Source of the DNA: Papaver somniferum
Taxonomy: Eukaryota; Streptophyta; Magnoliopsida; Ranunculales; Papaveraceae
Assembly (NCBI RefSeq): GCF_003573695.1
Contig: NC_039360.1
Coordinates: 57,517,830 to 57,581,829 of the forward strand
Direction: 5' to 3'
DNA: 64,000 bases
This document shows positions 22,434 through 34,530 of this stretch, one piece after another. Positions within the stretch are counted from its first letter, which is position 1, and every line of letters starts with the position of its first letter. The notes beneath the pieces were generated by a model. The model made no database searches. It was not told the DNA's origin and saw only the letters and a list, made by a program, of their open reading frames with translations. A program made the position numbers and the translations under genes.

Positions 22434-23719
22434 CTAAACCTTTTCTATGTCTGGCTGAAGACTTTAAACTTAGCAACACGGTAATATCTTTCCTTATCTC
22501 TTTTGCTTCAAATGGTAACAGTTTCTCCTTGTTCATGCTTTTAATTTCATCTTTAGAACATTGAGGACAATGTTAGATTTAAGTTTGGGGGTATGGGAGA
22601 AACTTTTTAGTTGCAGTATGAATAAATAAACTCCAGAGCTTAGAAATTTATGCCTATTTAGGATTGCACTAACTAATCTAAGTGGATGGAAGCATTTTGA
22701 TTGTAGGAGTTGAGGAACCAATCTGATTAGATGGCAACATCTAGAAGAGTCTATTCATAAAAGCACAGAGCTCAGGTGTTAGAAATAACATGATAGTTTC
22801 ACCATATCTCGTTGAGTCCTTTTCACTTCTATTTTTATTTTATTTTGTTTTTAAACTATGTTTCTCTAAGTGATAGGTGGGGCCCACAATTCAAGTTGTT
22901 ACCAATGCTAGGGTGAATTAGAGTGATTGAGATACTAAAAGAAAAAGAAAAAAAAGTTGAAAAAAAAAAGAAAAAAAAAATTGAAAAAAAAAAGAGATGA
23001 AAAAAAATGGTAGTTACCAAAAAGAAAAAGAAAAAAAAAATTGAGACCAGACCATTTGACCAAAAGGAATAAATTCAATAAAGTCGACCACTGGTACCCT
23101 TGTATATGCCAGTTGTGTTGACCTAGAGTTAGATTATCCACCACTGGTACCCTTGTATATGCCAGTGTGTTGATATTAGTCAGACTAGTATCTCAATCCA
23201 TTAGGATAGGTTCATTTTGGCGGAGGCCTTCAGACAGATATGGGAAACGCCGTTCACTTAGTAAACATCAAAACCATACATGTTTTTCTATATCCATCTT
23301 CTTGATCTATCCATGTGATTAGTTTTGACTCCGAATATGATGTCCATAGTGCAACTATCTGAGTAGAGCTCTGTCACTTTATATGAATTTTAGTATGCTT
23401 GAGTGCAAACTCGTGTACATCAATTGGAATTTCGCATCAGGGTACTTCTTCCTGTAGTCAATAAGTATGCCAACCAAGGAGATTCTTTAGTGCCTTCCAA
23501 GGTTCTGCGTAGATAGCTAAGGTATGGAGTACAGGTTTTGTGGGTATATCTCTAGTAAGCCCTCCCGAGACTATAACTCGGCCACTAGGGCCACCTAGGG
23601 GTTTAAAGGCTTATTGCATACGCTAAATGCAATCGACGATGCCTGCGACAGTGAGTTAGGATTTTATTTTGTAGTTTTGATTTTCTCGAGGACTAGCAAA
23701 TAATAAGTTTGGGGGTATT
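22434..23719 (+). other. Gypsy 3' untranslated region with two polypurine tracts
   Basis: No coding region. AACATTGAGGACAATGT followed by TTTAAGTTTGGGGGTATGGGA (22557-22598) is a tract typical of the region after pol in Athila/Tat elements. A second AAGTTTGGGGGTATT (23705-23719) abuts the LTR. Between them lie A-rich runs (22935-23045) and a 26-bp direct repeat, CCACTGGTACCCTTGTATAT plus GCCAGT, at 23088-23113 and 23141-23166. Confidence 0.7.
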
Positions 23720-25289
23720 TGATAGACGCATTTATGTCTCTAATATATCTCAATTGTATATAGTGTAAGTGCTCGATTCTATACTTATTTGGTTATTTTA
23801 TTTATTTGTAGGTGTTTTTAGAAGAATAAGGATTTGCGGCGAAATTGGCTGAAAATGCGGCGTTTGGACCTCCGTTGATAGAGTGCCGGAAGCGCCCCAG
23901 AAGTGTACCGGAAGTACCCCAGAAATACCCCGGAGGAACCCCGAAAAAAGTGCGGAAAATGCCCCAGAGGACACTTGCTATACGGACCCTTGATTTTGGA
24001 TAAGGGGTAACCTAATTACTAAGGGGTGACCCATTTCCAGGCAGTTGCTAAAGGGACACCAGGACTGGTTAGGGGGTAACCCATCTTCAACATTTGAAAC
24101 GTAAAATTTGGCGGGAAAATAGTTCTCACGCCTGGAAGATTTTCGATATAATTGTTTGGGTAGTTTTAAGGAGATTAAAGGGCTGGAAATGTTTGGGCTT
24201 ATTCTATGGACTTATAGGAAACTAACAGGGGTGAATTGAAGGACCAAAATTGATCGTGTGGAGCAAAACAGAGCCGTGAGTCATTACGGGTTCTGTTTGA
24301 TTTTAGCTATAGAAGTTACGTGACCAGAATATCTTGTACTGGATTGCTGCTCTATCTTAGGGAGTTTTACAACCAACAGCCGCGTAGAAGAGAGTTTGAC
24401 AGGAAAAGAAATACCAGATAAAGACCGTGACCTGCAGAGAAAGAAAGAGATATTTCCTTGAGATTTAACCGTGAGGTTACATATAAATAGACTCGGGATA
24501 GGTCAAAGAAAATGGGGATCAAGAGTTTTGGGGTCGAGCAGAGACCAGAGAGAGGCTAGAGGAGCGAAGAACGGGAGCTGCAGGAAGGAGGAGTTCTGCT
24601 GCTGCTGCTGCCATTAAAGAGCACGAAGAACACGAACAACAGACACCAGAAAACAGTCGTTTATCAACAGTGACAACGACCGACCAATGAGGGTCTTAAA
24701 ACAACAGCGTCAACAGCAGCAGTGAGGTATCGTTATTTACAGCAGTGGTGTTTTATCGTTCTTCTCTGGACGCTTAAAGAGGGTCGTAGTTTCACTGTAT
24801 TATATTTTTCACTCTTTTAATCATATTTTGAGCATCAAATATTTACTTTTAGAACATGATTATTATGAGTAGCTAAACCCCATTACTGGGATGATGGAGG
24901 AAACCATTCTTTATGCATGAGTAATTCTATTTAATTATTTTTTGACTATTTGCACTATTATGAGTTGTTTTATGATTTTTCTTGATTATTTGTGATTTTA
25001 TCTGATGATGTATGCTTAGTCTAGGAACTCTTGATGCATCATGCTTATGATTTACATCTAATACTTTACAAAATCTATTTTTGGCAAAGAAAAGAGTCGA
25101 TATTTGTCATCATTATAAGCTATAATTGTCTAGAATTAATAGTTGATTCGCATGAGTATAAGAATTGGTGGAATCCTGAGTCCTAGTATCTCTTGATCCT
25201 GTGACAAATTGTGTATATATTTTTGTTTTAAAAATCTTTTCAAGTCCGAGTAACGAACTCTTATTTACCGCACGAAAAATACCACAACA
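23720..25289 (+). mobile_element. Gypsy LTR, fourth in the array, 3' end of the structure
   Basis: 1570 bp and almost identical to the solo LTR. A polypurine tract is on its left; on its right is CTATG and the WAT1 3' flank, as for the solo LTR. It is therefore the 3' LTR of the element originally inserted at that WAT1 site, or of a duplicate of it. TATA box is at 24482-24489. Confidence 0.92.
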
Positions 25290-25642
25290 CTATGCACCGT
25301 GAGAGACATGCTCTTTAGACAAGGGGTCCTAATCAAGAAGTTGTATAACAATTAGAGAGCTGGTAGATTCAGGTTTTGTGGAGGTTACTCATGTGATTTC
25401 TGAAGAACACTAGATGATGTCATGACAAAAGGTCCCAGCCATCCAACTTTTTCTTGGCTACTAACTAGATTGGTCTACTCTCCTTCTATTACTACTTCTG
25501 CTGCTGCTCCCATTTCATCTCGATATTTTACTGGATCCCTAATATTAACGAGTGAAAAACATTTAACGAGAAACATATCATGCTAGTTTACTTTTACTTT
25601 TACTTTTTATTGTGAAAAGATGATTTATATTAAAAAAAAATG
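25290..25642 (+). repeat. WAT1-gene 3' flank, copy B
   Basis: Second copy of 11136-11489, beginning with CTATG and the HRERHAL-stop codons of the WAT1-like last exon. It ends with AAATG, one half of the target duplication of the copia element that follows. The locus resumes at 34531. Confidence 0.85.
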
Positions 25643-28015
25643 TGTTAGAGCATAGCTCGGTCAACCTCGCATGCATTGCTATATCAAGCATGTTTGTCAA
25701 TTTAGTGATCAAAACTATAAGTCTTGATTTCTAGCCTATTATAGCTAAGTCTCAGACTAGGATAGGAAAGTGTAGTAAGCTCAAGGACTTCATGGTGATT
25801 CATCATACAACGACGAAGATCTACACAAGGAACCGTGGAACTTCATCAACAAAAAGGTATGTGAAGGATTGAACTTATCTATCACTCAAAAGTCTATCTA
25901 TTCTACCTCTTACGTCTTATGAGACAAAAGTCGTATGCTATATAGACTGGATCATACACATTTGACATTTCGATCTGAGTATTCAATGCTTATCTTTTTC
26001 TCAAAATAGTGTGTTGGTAAAGCGTTTCGCTTTGATCAGGTTTATCTTCACCTAGTGACGAAAGTCATGAAAAGTTTCAATCACTTTGAAAATTGCTTTG
26101 ACGAGAAATAGTGTAACAACCATATAACGTCCTCTAATAATGTTTCAATGGTTGGAATGTGAGTTTAGATTACATAACCATGTTTTCCTTGAACCGAAGT
26201 TTTCGAACTTTGTTGATCAAGAGAAATCGGTAGGATTGTGGAATTGGCTTGCCAAGTCCGCGAACCCAGCCCGCGAACTGACGGAAGTTCTCGACCGAGA
26301 ATTTCTGTTGGATTTTCCAAAACTCGTTTGTGTGCTTAGTCCGCGAAATCAGTCCGCGAACTGGCGGAAGTTCTCGTTCCTGGAATTTCTGCTGAGTTTG
26401 GAACACTCAACCGATTGTACTTAAGTCCGCGAACTTGTTTGTGATCTTAAGTGGTTATGATCTAAAGATGTGCTGGAATGCTTTATGCAAACCGTGGCTA
26501 TAATGTTCATGAGTCGATTCAATCGAATCGAATCATCTTTGTTTCAATTGTGTCTTGTGTAGTACATGAGATTTCCTTGCAATTGAACAACTCTCTAACT
26601 AGTTCATCTTGAAGTTATTTGAACTAGTTGTGGTGAAGAAGAACAAGGTTAATATGAAATGCTCATATGGTTAACCTTTCGGGTTACTATGTTGAAAGAA
26701 AATACACGTACACGTTTGGGCATGGTTTTCACGAACCCAGTAAACGTTTACCACAAGTGTGTGTGACAAGCTAAGTTTTCGATCTAACGGTTGAGAAATA
26801 TTAGCTTGAATCTAAATCAGGTTTTCATCTAACGGTGAATAAGGATTGCTTTGTAACTAAGGAAAAACCCTGATTTGAAGGCTATATAAAGGAGAATCTA
26901 GCATTGGGAAAACTAATCCCCACACGTCCGTGTGCTACTAGTTCTCTTGCTAGAGTCGATCTCCATTAACCTTTGATTTTCTTCTCTAAAATCAGGTTAA
27001 CGACATAAAGGCTTCATTGGGATTGTGAAGCCAGACCGATACTACTTTATCGTAGTTGTGTGATCTGATCTTGCATCTTCTATCGTACGAGTACAATCTT
27101 TGATTGGCTTGAGATCGTGAGAGTTCTCCGATAGGCAAGATAAAGAAGTCACAAATATATTCATCTCACTGTTTGTGATTCCTTAACAAACCGCCTGTGT
27201 ATTCAGGAAGGATTGTTGAGAGGTGATTGATTAATCTAGGCTGTTCTTCAGGAATATAAGACCGGATTATCAATTGGTTCTTGTTCACCTTGATTTCATA
27301 TCATAAGACGGAACAAAACCTAGGGTTTATCTGTGGGAGACAGATTTATCCTTTGATAGACTTTTTTGTGTGAGACAAATTTTTTTATTGTTTAAAGCCT
27401 GCGATTTTGGGTCGTAACAACTATCAGTTGTGGGTAAGATAAGCTAAGGGAATCAAGCGCGCAATATCCTGCTGGGATCAGAGGTGTAGGGAGTGCAACT
27501 GTACCTTGTATCAGTGGGATATTGATTTGGGTTCAACTATAGTCCAGTCCGAAGTTAGTTTATAGTAGGCTAGTGTCTGTAGCGGCTTAATACAGTGTGC
27601 ATTCAAGATGGACTAGGTCCCGGGGTTTTTCTGCATTTGTGGTTTCCTTGTTAACAAAATTTCTGGTGTATGTGTTATTTATTTTCCGCATTATATTTTA
27701 TATAATTGAAATAATACAGGTTGTGCGTTGAGGTCATCAATTGAAAATCCAACATTTGGTTGTTGATTGATATTGATTGATCCTTGGACATTGGTCTTTG
27801 GTACCGTCCAAGTGTTCCTTGTGTTTGATTAAAAGACTCGCTATTGTTTTAGCTTGAGTAAATCAAAACAAGTGAGAGATAATAACTCCTTGAGATACTT
27901 TAATCTAGATTGAGTCTGACTGTCTAGTTGATTCTCTAGCAAAGTATTTCGGAGTTAGTCCATACATATTGCTAATCGAAATATTGGGTGGTGTTGTTAG
28001 ACCCCCGCTTTTTCA
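25643..28015 (+). repeat. 5' LTR of the copia element
   Basis: 2373 bp. TATA box TATATAAA is at 26883-26890. A cluster of AGTCCGCGAAC words, with related GGCGGAAGTTCTCG words, lies upstream of it at 26256-26435. AAAAAGGTATGTG at about 25850-25862 looks like a splice donor and is kept in all related LTRs here. Confidence 0.93.
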
Positions 28016-28074
28016 ATTAGTATCAGAGCAGGCAAACACATTTAAAGACCTTATAAGTTTGTGTTTGTAGCGAT

Positions 28075-29430
28075 ATGATTATGGACGAGTCTATCTCTAA
28101 TAACGTACCTGTTCATAAATCACCAGATGATTTTCAAAGCTTGGATTCACCGGAGAGGACTGTCACATCTAGGTCAGTATCTAAACATTCTCTTAATGTA
28201 AAACTTGTTGAAGTCTGGGAAACACACCTACAAGAACAGTTGGATGAACTTTCCAAAGAAGGTGATTCATATATTGATAGAGATGTTGATGAGGAAGTCT
28301 CTGAGTATGTGAAGGTTTTGAATTCGTTAGAAAAGAAGAAGATGACAACTTCTCATGTCACTCCTATTCTGACTCCTCTCTGTCGTGAAAACAAGAAATT
28401 GAGAAGATGTTACGCAGGTGTTTATGTTTCAAATCGTTCTAACGAATCGATCCTTAAGGATTCTGAGGAAAAACTGCGTATGAAGCCACTTGAATGTGAT
28501 AATCTTTATCAAAAGTACTTTTTGTTGGAAGAGAAACTTATAGAATCTGAAACAAGGTTTAATTCCCAGCAAACAAGTTTTGACGACAGAGAAAGCGCTT
28601 ATCTCACTCGAGAAAAACGCCTTGAGGCTGATTTAGCTGCTGCTCTTGATAAAATCAAGATGTTGGAAGATGACTTGAAAAAGTTCAATACTAGTTCAAG
28701 AAAATTAACCATTATGCTAGGATCAAGTAAAAATCATCGTGATACACGAGGATTGGGCTATAAGGGAATAGATGCTCCAAGTATTAGCAAAGAGGTAAAA
28801 TTTGTCAAGGCTAGTGACTCTTTTCAACAAAAGTTTTCCAATGATGGCAAAAGTGAAATACCTTCACCGGCAGTTAAGGTTCAAAAGAGCAAAGTTTATC
28901 AACCTCCAAAGTCAGCACACACGGATCGAGGTAAGAACATTCCTTATGTTTGTCACTACTGCGGAAATAAAGGTCACTTGGAAAGGAGATGTCATTTCTG
29001 TATAAGGAATGAGAAACTTCATGATGTTCTTGTTTGGGCATCACAAGAAGTTGTGAAACCAAGATCATACATTAAGACTGATCCTCTTAACGTTACATGT
29101 TGTAATTGTCCAACCTTTAGGAAAAGGAATCAGTGCTTTGATAGACCTAGATTTGCCTATAAACGTTGTACGGATCCTTTTCACAATCGTAATGGTTATC
29201 AAAAGGATAACTTCGTAAAGAAGAAGACAAGATCTGATGCTCCAAATTGGAGAAAGACTAACTTGCAAAAGAATAGTCAATCCAATTCTCTTCTGAGAAT
29301 TCTAGAAGAGAGTGATGGGAAGAAGGTTCCGACTGTTCCTAAACGCACTCAGAAGTGGATACCGAAGAAAGACAATGATGTTTCGAGTGTGAAAAGGAAT
29401 GATCTTCCAGAAAACTCCATGACTATGTAA
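28075..29430 (+). CDS. Gag-like protein of the copia element, intact
   Basis: 451 codons from an ATG shortly after the primer binding site to TAA at 29428-29430. Residues about 130-215 form a charged, probably coiled-coil region (LLEEKLIESETRFNSQQ, REKRLEADLAAALDKIKMLE). Then come RDTRGLGYKG, a KFVKAS word, a CCHC zinc knuckle CHYCGNKGHLERRC at residues 293-306, basic sequence, and KWIPKK near the end. This order matches the C-terminal half of Sirevirus-type gag proteins; the CCHC knuckle would bind element RNA. The capsid-type N-terminal domain of copia gag (UBN2) is absent, replaced by an acidic, Ser-rich start. Particle formation would need a helper. The frame has no breaks, unlike its relatives at 55.5 and 62.4 kb. 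Confidence 0.8.
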   Translation: MIMDESISNNVPVHKSPDDFQSLDSPERTVTSRSVSKHSLNVKLVEVWETHLQEQLDELSKEGDSYIDRDVDEEVSEYVKVLNSLEKKKMTTSHVTPILTPLCRENKKLRRCYAGVYVSNRSNESILKDSEEKLRMKPLECDNLYQKYFLLEEKLIESETRFNSQQTSFDDRESAYLTREKRLEADLAAALDKIKMLEDDLKKFNTSSRKLTIMLGSSKNHRDTRGLGYKGIDAPSISKEVKFVKASDSFQQKFSNDGKSEIPSPAVKVQKSKVYQPPKSAHTDRGKNIPYVCHYCGNKGHLERRCHFCIRNEKLHDVLVWASQEVVKPRSYIKTDPLNVTCCNCPTFRKRNQCFDRPRFAYKRCTDPFHNRNGYQKDNFVKKKTRSDAPNWRKTNLQKNSQSNSLLRILEESDGKKVPTVPKRTQKWIPKKDNDVSSVKRNDLPENSMTM

Positions 29431-32136
29431 AAGGCAGTATCCATGATGTTGGAACTTAACAAGTTTTTTGGAAAAATGGAATTGGATGTGAAAGGTTCTA
29501 AAAGTGATCTCTTTCATGATAATCCAAAGGTCACTTGTGGTGAGCAAGACTTTGTTCACCCCAACGCAACTTGATTGTGTTGGATGTGCATCCTCACCAA
29601 GGAATGCCCTGCTTTGTATACGGTGAGGGAAGCACAAGAATTGGGGCACACAGATTATGTTCGGTAAGGCGGTAGAATTCGATTGGATCATCTAAAAAGG
29701 TATGTCTATAAACTTGAGCAAGATTTGTACTTTTATTTGTTTAGTATACTTATAATAATCTTGCTTATCGTTCATTTCTACCTAACTTGATATGTGTTTA
29801 AGGTTCTTAAATGTTTAGGTTTGAAAATAATAGTTCGGGATGTTTGGACTACATGGTACACATACCAAGTATGCATAACAGCATTTATCAAAATCCAGGG
29901 GTTTAAGTTCGCAAACCCGTATGCATACTTGACGTCGATATTCGGTAAACTTGTTTTGGCCGTAATTTCTTCGTCCGAACTCGGATTCACCTCATTCTTT
30001 TTGCATTATCTTCCTTATTGAATTCTCTTCAAAATGGAGATGAGAAACCTTGAATTTGGATGAGATAAGATTGGTATTTGTCCCGTCTCTTGTTTTTGAG
30101 TATTTTTCTCCGTTTCGTTGCACTTGTTCCACTTCCCTTGAATTTGGGCACTTGGATTCTTGGAGTACTACCCTTTTAAGCTAATTTGTAGCTTTTACAA
30201 GAATGTTGTTGGTGAATCATAAAGAAGGAATTTCAAGAATGGGAAGTAGTACGCTTTGTTATGGGATTCTTGAATGTTCACAATCATCTCATGTGAACTA
30301 TAGTGCATAGTCGTCAATGACTTTGTATGTTCTTCTTTGTTAAGGAAATCTTTTTATACGTTTGGTAACCAATCTTGGTAGAAATCTGTGCGAAAAAGAT
30401 TGATTCTACTTTCTAAGGGCAAAGATTGTTTTTGCAGTATTAATCTTATTGGTTTAATATATTGCAAAATTGTTATGGGATATGTATTATTTGCGTCCGT
30501 GAATTTGAAGGTCCTATATTTTGTCAAAATTAAAGTCGTTCATAAATTGATATTCGTATTGATGAAAGGACGAATGGACTTTTGACAATTACAAAAGTTA
30601 TGCCTATGAAGTCATGTACTTGATGGAAAATAGGATGAAATCTTTTGTAAGACAAGGATAAAGTCTATTATGTTGTTATGCACATAATAATGGAAAATAG
30701 AATAGATCCTTGTATGTTATCCACGGTATTGATCTTCATTGAGCCATTTTGTTATGTATTACCGTGAAGGCTCCATTGTGCGTCTTATGTTGAGCACGAT
30801 ACGACTAAGTCAATTATTCTTATTGGCTTGGTTGGTTTTTCCGTAAGATGCTATATGTTGAGCATTAGGAACTAAATTAATCAACTAGTTTGGTTATTTA
30901 GTTTGTACTCCATAAGTTTTCTTTCTTATGTTGAGTACATGCACGGCTAAGGTGGTCATGTTCTATGATAAACATAGTCGGGGTTCCATAATTTCTCTTA
31001 TGTTGAGCCCAAGACAATTAGATTGATTACTTCGGTGATTAGTTTGGTTGTGTATTCCAATTAGATTAATTATAGGTTCTCTTGTAATTAATCTAGTTTA
31101 GTTTTCATATATTCCATAAGTTCTTGTGTTGAGTATATGAACGGCTATACTAATCATGTCCTTTGGTTAGTCTAGTTGAATATTCCGTAAGGTTTTCCTT
31201 ATGTTGAGTATTTGAACGGTTAAGTTAGTCATCTCCATGTGATTAGCTTAGTCGTTGCTCCGTAAGTTTACTTATGTTGAGCACAATCAATTAAATTGAT
31301 CACTTTTGTGGTTTGATTTAGTTGCGTATTCCAATTAAATTAATCATGGGTTTACTTGTGATTAATTTGGTTGAGTTTTGGATATAGAAAATCATTCATA
31401 TGTTTTTTGGTGTCCAATTAAAAATCCTTCTTTTCTTTCGAAATTAAGGTCGCTCTTGTTGTTCTCTCGGGAATGACATCAAATGGGGGAGAGTTCTTTT
31501 GAACTTGTGCTTAATGGTAATATCTTGCGGGGTGTGCGGCTGTGGAATTTTAGAGGGGTTATCTTGTATCTTTAAACTCCTTGATGAATGCATTTAGCTT
31601 CGGCGTTATGATTGCATCTAAATTAAGTTGGTATGTATTTTTTTCTTTTAGTCCATGAAATGTTTCTTGTGGAAATTTCATTATGATCCCGTTCTTTTAC
31701 CTTTGCCAATTTTATTGACAAAAAGGGGGAGAAATAATGTAGTTCACATTACAAATACATATGGTTTTCGGATCATTGTGTAAGGGGGAGTGGTTTCCAT
31801 GATCGAGATGGAGTATTGACTAAGGGGGAGTGATACATATCACCATAGTATTGTTGTTAAAGTCGTGATGCAATTGGACTTTGATGTTACATAATAATAC
31901 TATGTCACTGTATAATGATGATCGAGAATCTCGATTTCTCTCATTGTTATAGCTACGGATCTTCAACAATGGTGGTGCTAAACTTACAAACTTTGGGATC
32001 ATTGGAGTACTTGGAAAGACGAAGATTTCAAGGAACGTTGAAGATTAGACTATGGAATAGGAGCCACTAAAGTTTATTTTTTTTGTATTCCATATGTATT
32101 AATAGTTTTGTCACTAAAATTGACAAAGGGGGACAT
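29431..32136 (+). other. Non-coding interior of the copia element, with repeats and several polypurine motifs
   Basis: No ORF of note. 29890-29990 has a TATGCATAC word followed by TTCTTCGTCCGAACTCGGAT, which recurs in the other subfamily at 57650. 30770-31380 is a degenerate tandem repeat built on TCCGTAAG...CTTATGTTGAGCAC...GGCTAA. Polypurine motifs stand at 31481-31492, 31718-31733, 31780-31790, 31820-31830, and finally 32125-32135 next to the LTR. Confidence 0.7.
30770..31380 (+). repeat. Degenerate tandem repeat, about 80-110 bp unit
   Basis: Roughly six or seven copies of a unit in which a TCC-TAAG word is followed by CTTATGTTGAGYAC, a short GGCTAA or ACTAA word, and a TTAGTYTRGTTG word. 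Unit boundaries are loose and the copies differ a lot. Confidence 0.6.
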
Positions 32137-34530
32137 TGTTAGAGCATAGCTCGGTCAACCTCGCATGCGTTGCTATATCAAGCATGTTTGTCAATGTTAG
32201 TGATCAAAATTATGAGTCTTGATTTCTAGCCTATTATAGCTAAGTCTCGGACTAAGATATGAAAGTGTACTAAGCTCAAGGACTTCATGGTGATTCATCA
32301 TACAACGACGAAGATCTACACAAGGAACTGTGGAATTTCATCAACAAAAAGGTATGTGGAGACTTGAACTTATCTATCACTCAAAAGTCTATCTATTCTA
32401 TCTCCTACTTCTTATGAGACAAAAGTCGTATGCTATATAGACTGGATCATACACATTTGACATTTCCAGCTGAGTATTCAATGCTTATCTTTTTCTCGAA
32501 ATAGTGTGTTGGTAAAGCGTTTCTTTTTGATCAGGTTTATCTTCACCTAGTGACGAAAGTCATGAAAAGTTTCAATCACTTTGAAAATTACTTTGACGAG
32601 AAATAGTGTAACAACTATATAACATCCTCTAAGAATTTTTCAATGGTTGGAATGTGAGTTTAGATTACATAACCATGTTTTCCTTGAACCAAAGTTTTCG
32701 AACTTTGTTGATCAAGAGAAATCGGTAGGATTGTGGAATTGACTTTCCAAGTCCGAAAACCCAGTCCGCAGACCCAGTCCGCGAACTGACGGAAGTTCTC
32801 GACTGAGAATTTCTGCTGGATTTTCCAAAACTCGTTTATGTGCTTAGTCCGCGAACTGGCGGAAGTTCTCGTTCCGGGAATTTCTGCTGAGTTTGGAAAA
32901 CTCAAGCGATTGTACTTAAGTCCGCGAACTTGTTTGTGAGCTTAAGTGGTTATGATCTAAAGATGTGCTCTGAACATGAATCATTAAATTACTAAGGAAT
33001 GCTTTATGCAAACCGTGGCTATAATGTTCATGAGCCGATTCAATCGAATAATCTTTGTTTCAATTGTGTCTTGTGTAGTACATGAGATTTCCTTGCAATT
33101 GAACAACTCTCTAACTAGTTCATCTTGAAGTCATTTGAACTAGTTATGGTGAAGAAGAACAAGGTTAATATGAAATGCTTATATGGTTAACCTTTTGGGT
33201 TACTATGTTGAACCAACATACACGTACACGTTTGGGCATGGTTTTCACGAACCCAGTAAACGTTTACCACAAGTGTGTGTGACAAGCTAAGTTTTCGATC
33301 TAACGATTGAGAAATATTAGCTTGAATCTAAATCAGGTTTCCATCTAACGGTAAATAAGAATTGCTTTGTGACTAAGGCAAAACCCTGATTTGAAGGCTA
33401 TATAAAGGAGACATCTAGCATTGGGAAAACTAATACCCACACGTCCTTGTGCTACTAGTTCTCTTGATAGAGTCGATCTCCATTAACCTTTGATTTTCTT
33501 CTCTAAAATCAGGTTAACGACTTAAAGACTTCATTGGGATTGTGAAGCCAGACCGATACTACTTTATCGTAGTTGTGTGATATGATCTTGCATCTTCTAT
33601 CGTACGAGTACAATCTTTGATTGGCTTGAGATCGTGAGAGTTCTCCGATAGGCAAGATAAAGAAGCCACAAACATCTTCGTCTCACTGTTTGTGATTCCT
33701 TAACAAACCGCCTGTGTATTTAGGAAGGATTGTTGAGAGGTGATTGATTTATCTAGGCTGTTCTTCGGGAATATAAGACCGAATTATCAATTGGTTCCTG
33801 TTCACATTGATTTCATATCATAAGACGGAATAAAACCTAGGGTTTATCTGTGGGAGACAGATTTATCCTTTGATAGACTTTTCTGTGTGAGGCAAATTTG
33901 TTTATTGTTTAAAGCCTGCGATTTTGGGTCGTAGCAACTCTTAGTTGTGGGTAAGATGAACTAAGGGAATCAAGTGTGCAATATCATGTTGGGATCAGAG
34001 GCGTAGGGAGTGCAACTGTACCTTGTATCAGTGGGAGATTGATGGGTTCAACTATAGTCCAATCTGAAGTTAGTTTGTAGTAGGATAGTGTCTGCAGCGG
34101 CTTAATACGGTATGCATTCAAACTGGAATAGGTCCCGAGGTTTTTCTGCATTTGCGGTTTCCTCGTTAACAAAATTTCTGGTGTCTGTGTTATTTCTTTT
34201 CCGCATTATATTTTATATAATTGAAATAATACAGGTTTTGCGTTGAGGTCATCAATTGGAAATCCAACCTTTGGTTGTTGATTGATATTGATTGATCCTT
34301 GGACACTGGTCTTTGGTACCGTCTAAGTGTTCCTTGTGTTTGATTAAAAGACTCGCTATTGTTTTAGCTTGATTAAATCAAAACAAGTGAGAGATAATAA
34401 CTCCTTGAGATACTTTAATCTAGATTGAGTCTGACTGTCTAGTTGATTCTCTAGCAAAGTATTTCGGAGTTAGTCCATACAGATTGCTAATCGAAATATT
34501 GGGTGGTGTTGTTAGACCCCCGCTTTTTCA
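32137..34530 (+). repeat. 3' LTR of the copia element
   Basis: 2394 bp, same ends as the 5' LTR, with indels and substitutions, for example an extra CTGAACATGAATCATTAAAT stretch near 32970. TATA box is at 33399-33406. Confidence 0.93.

Larger units (their letters stand above)
25643..34530 (+). mobile_element. Complete pol-less Ty1/copia element (subfamily 1), TSD AAATG
   Basis: The 5' LTR is 25643-28015 and the 3' LTR 32137-34530, both TGTTAGAGCA to CTTTTTCA. AAATG flanks the whole element (25638-25642 and 34531-34535). The primer binding site is an iMet type (TAGTATCAGAGC, after 28015) and the polypurine tract is AAAGGGGGACA (about 32125-32135). The 4.1-kb interior holds one gag-like ORF and 2.7 kb without coding capacity; protease, integrase, RT and RNase H are all absent. 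This is the layout of a TR-GAG (terminal repeat with gag) element. The two LTRs differ visibly, so the insertion is not very recent. Confidence 0.93.

Noticed and set aside
9566..27760. Duplicated interval as a pure assembly error
   Set aside because: The copies differ at scattered single bases and have different left and right contexts (solo LTR with TSD on both sides in one); an error is possible but not the simplest reading.
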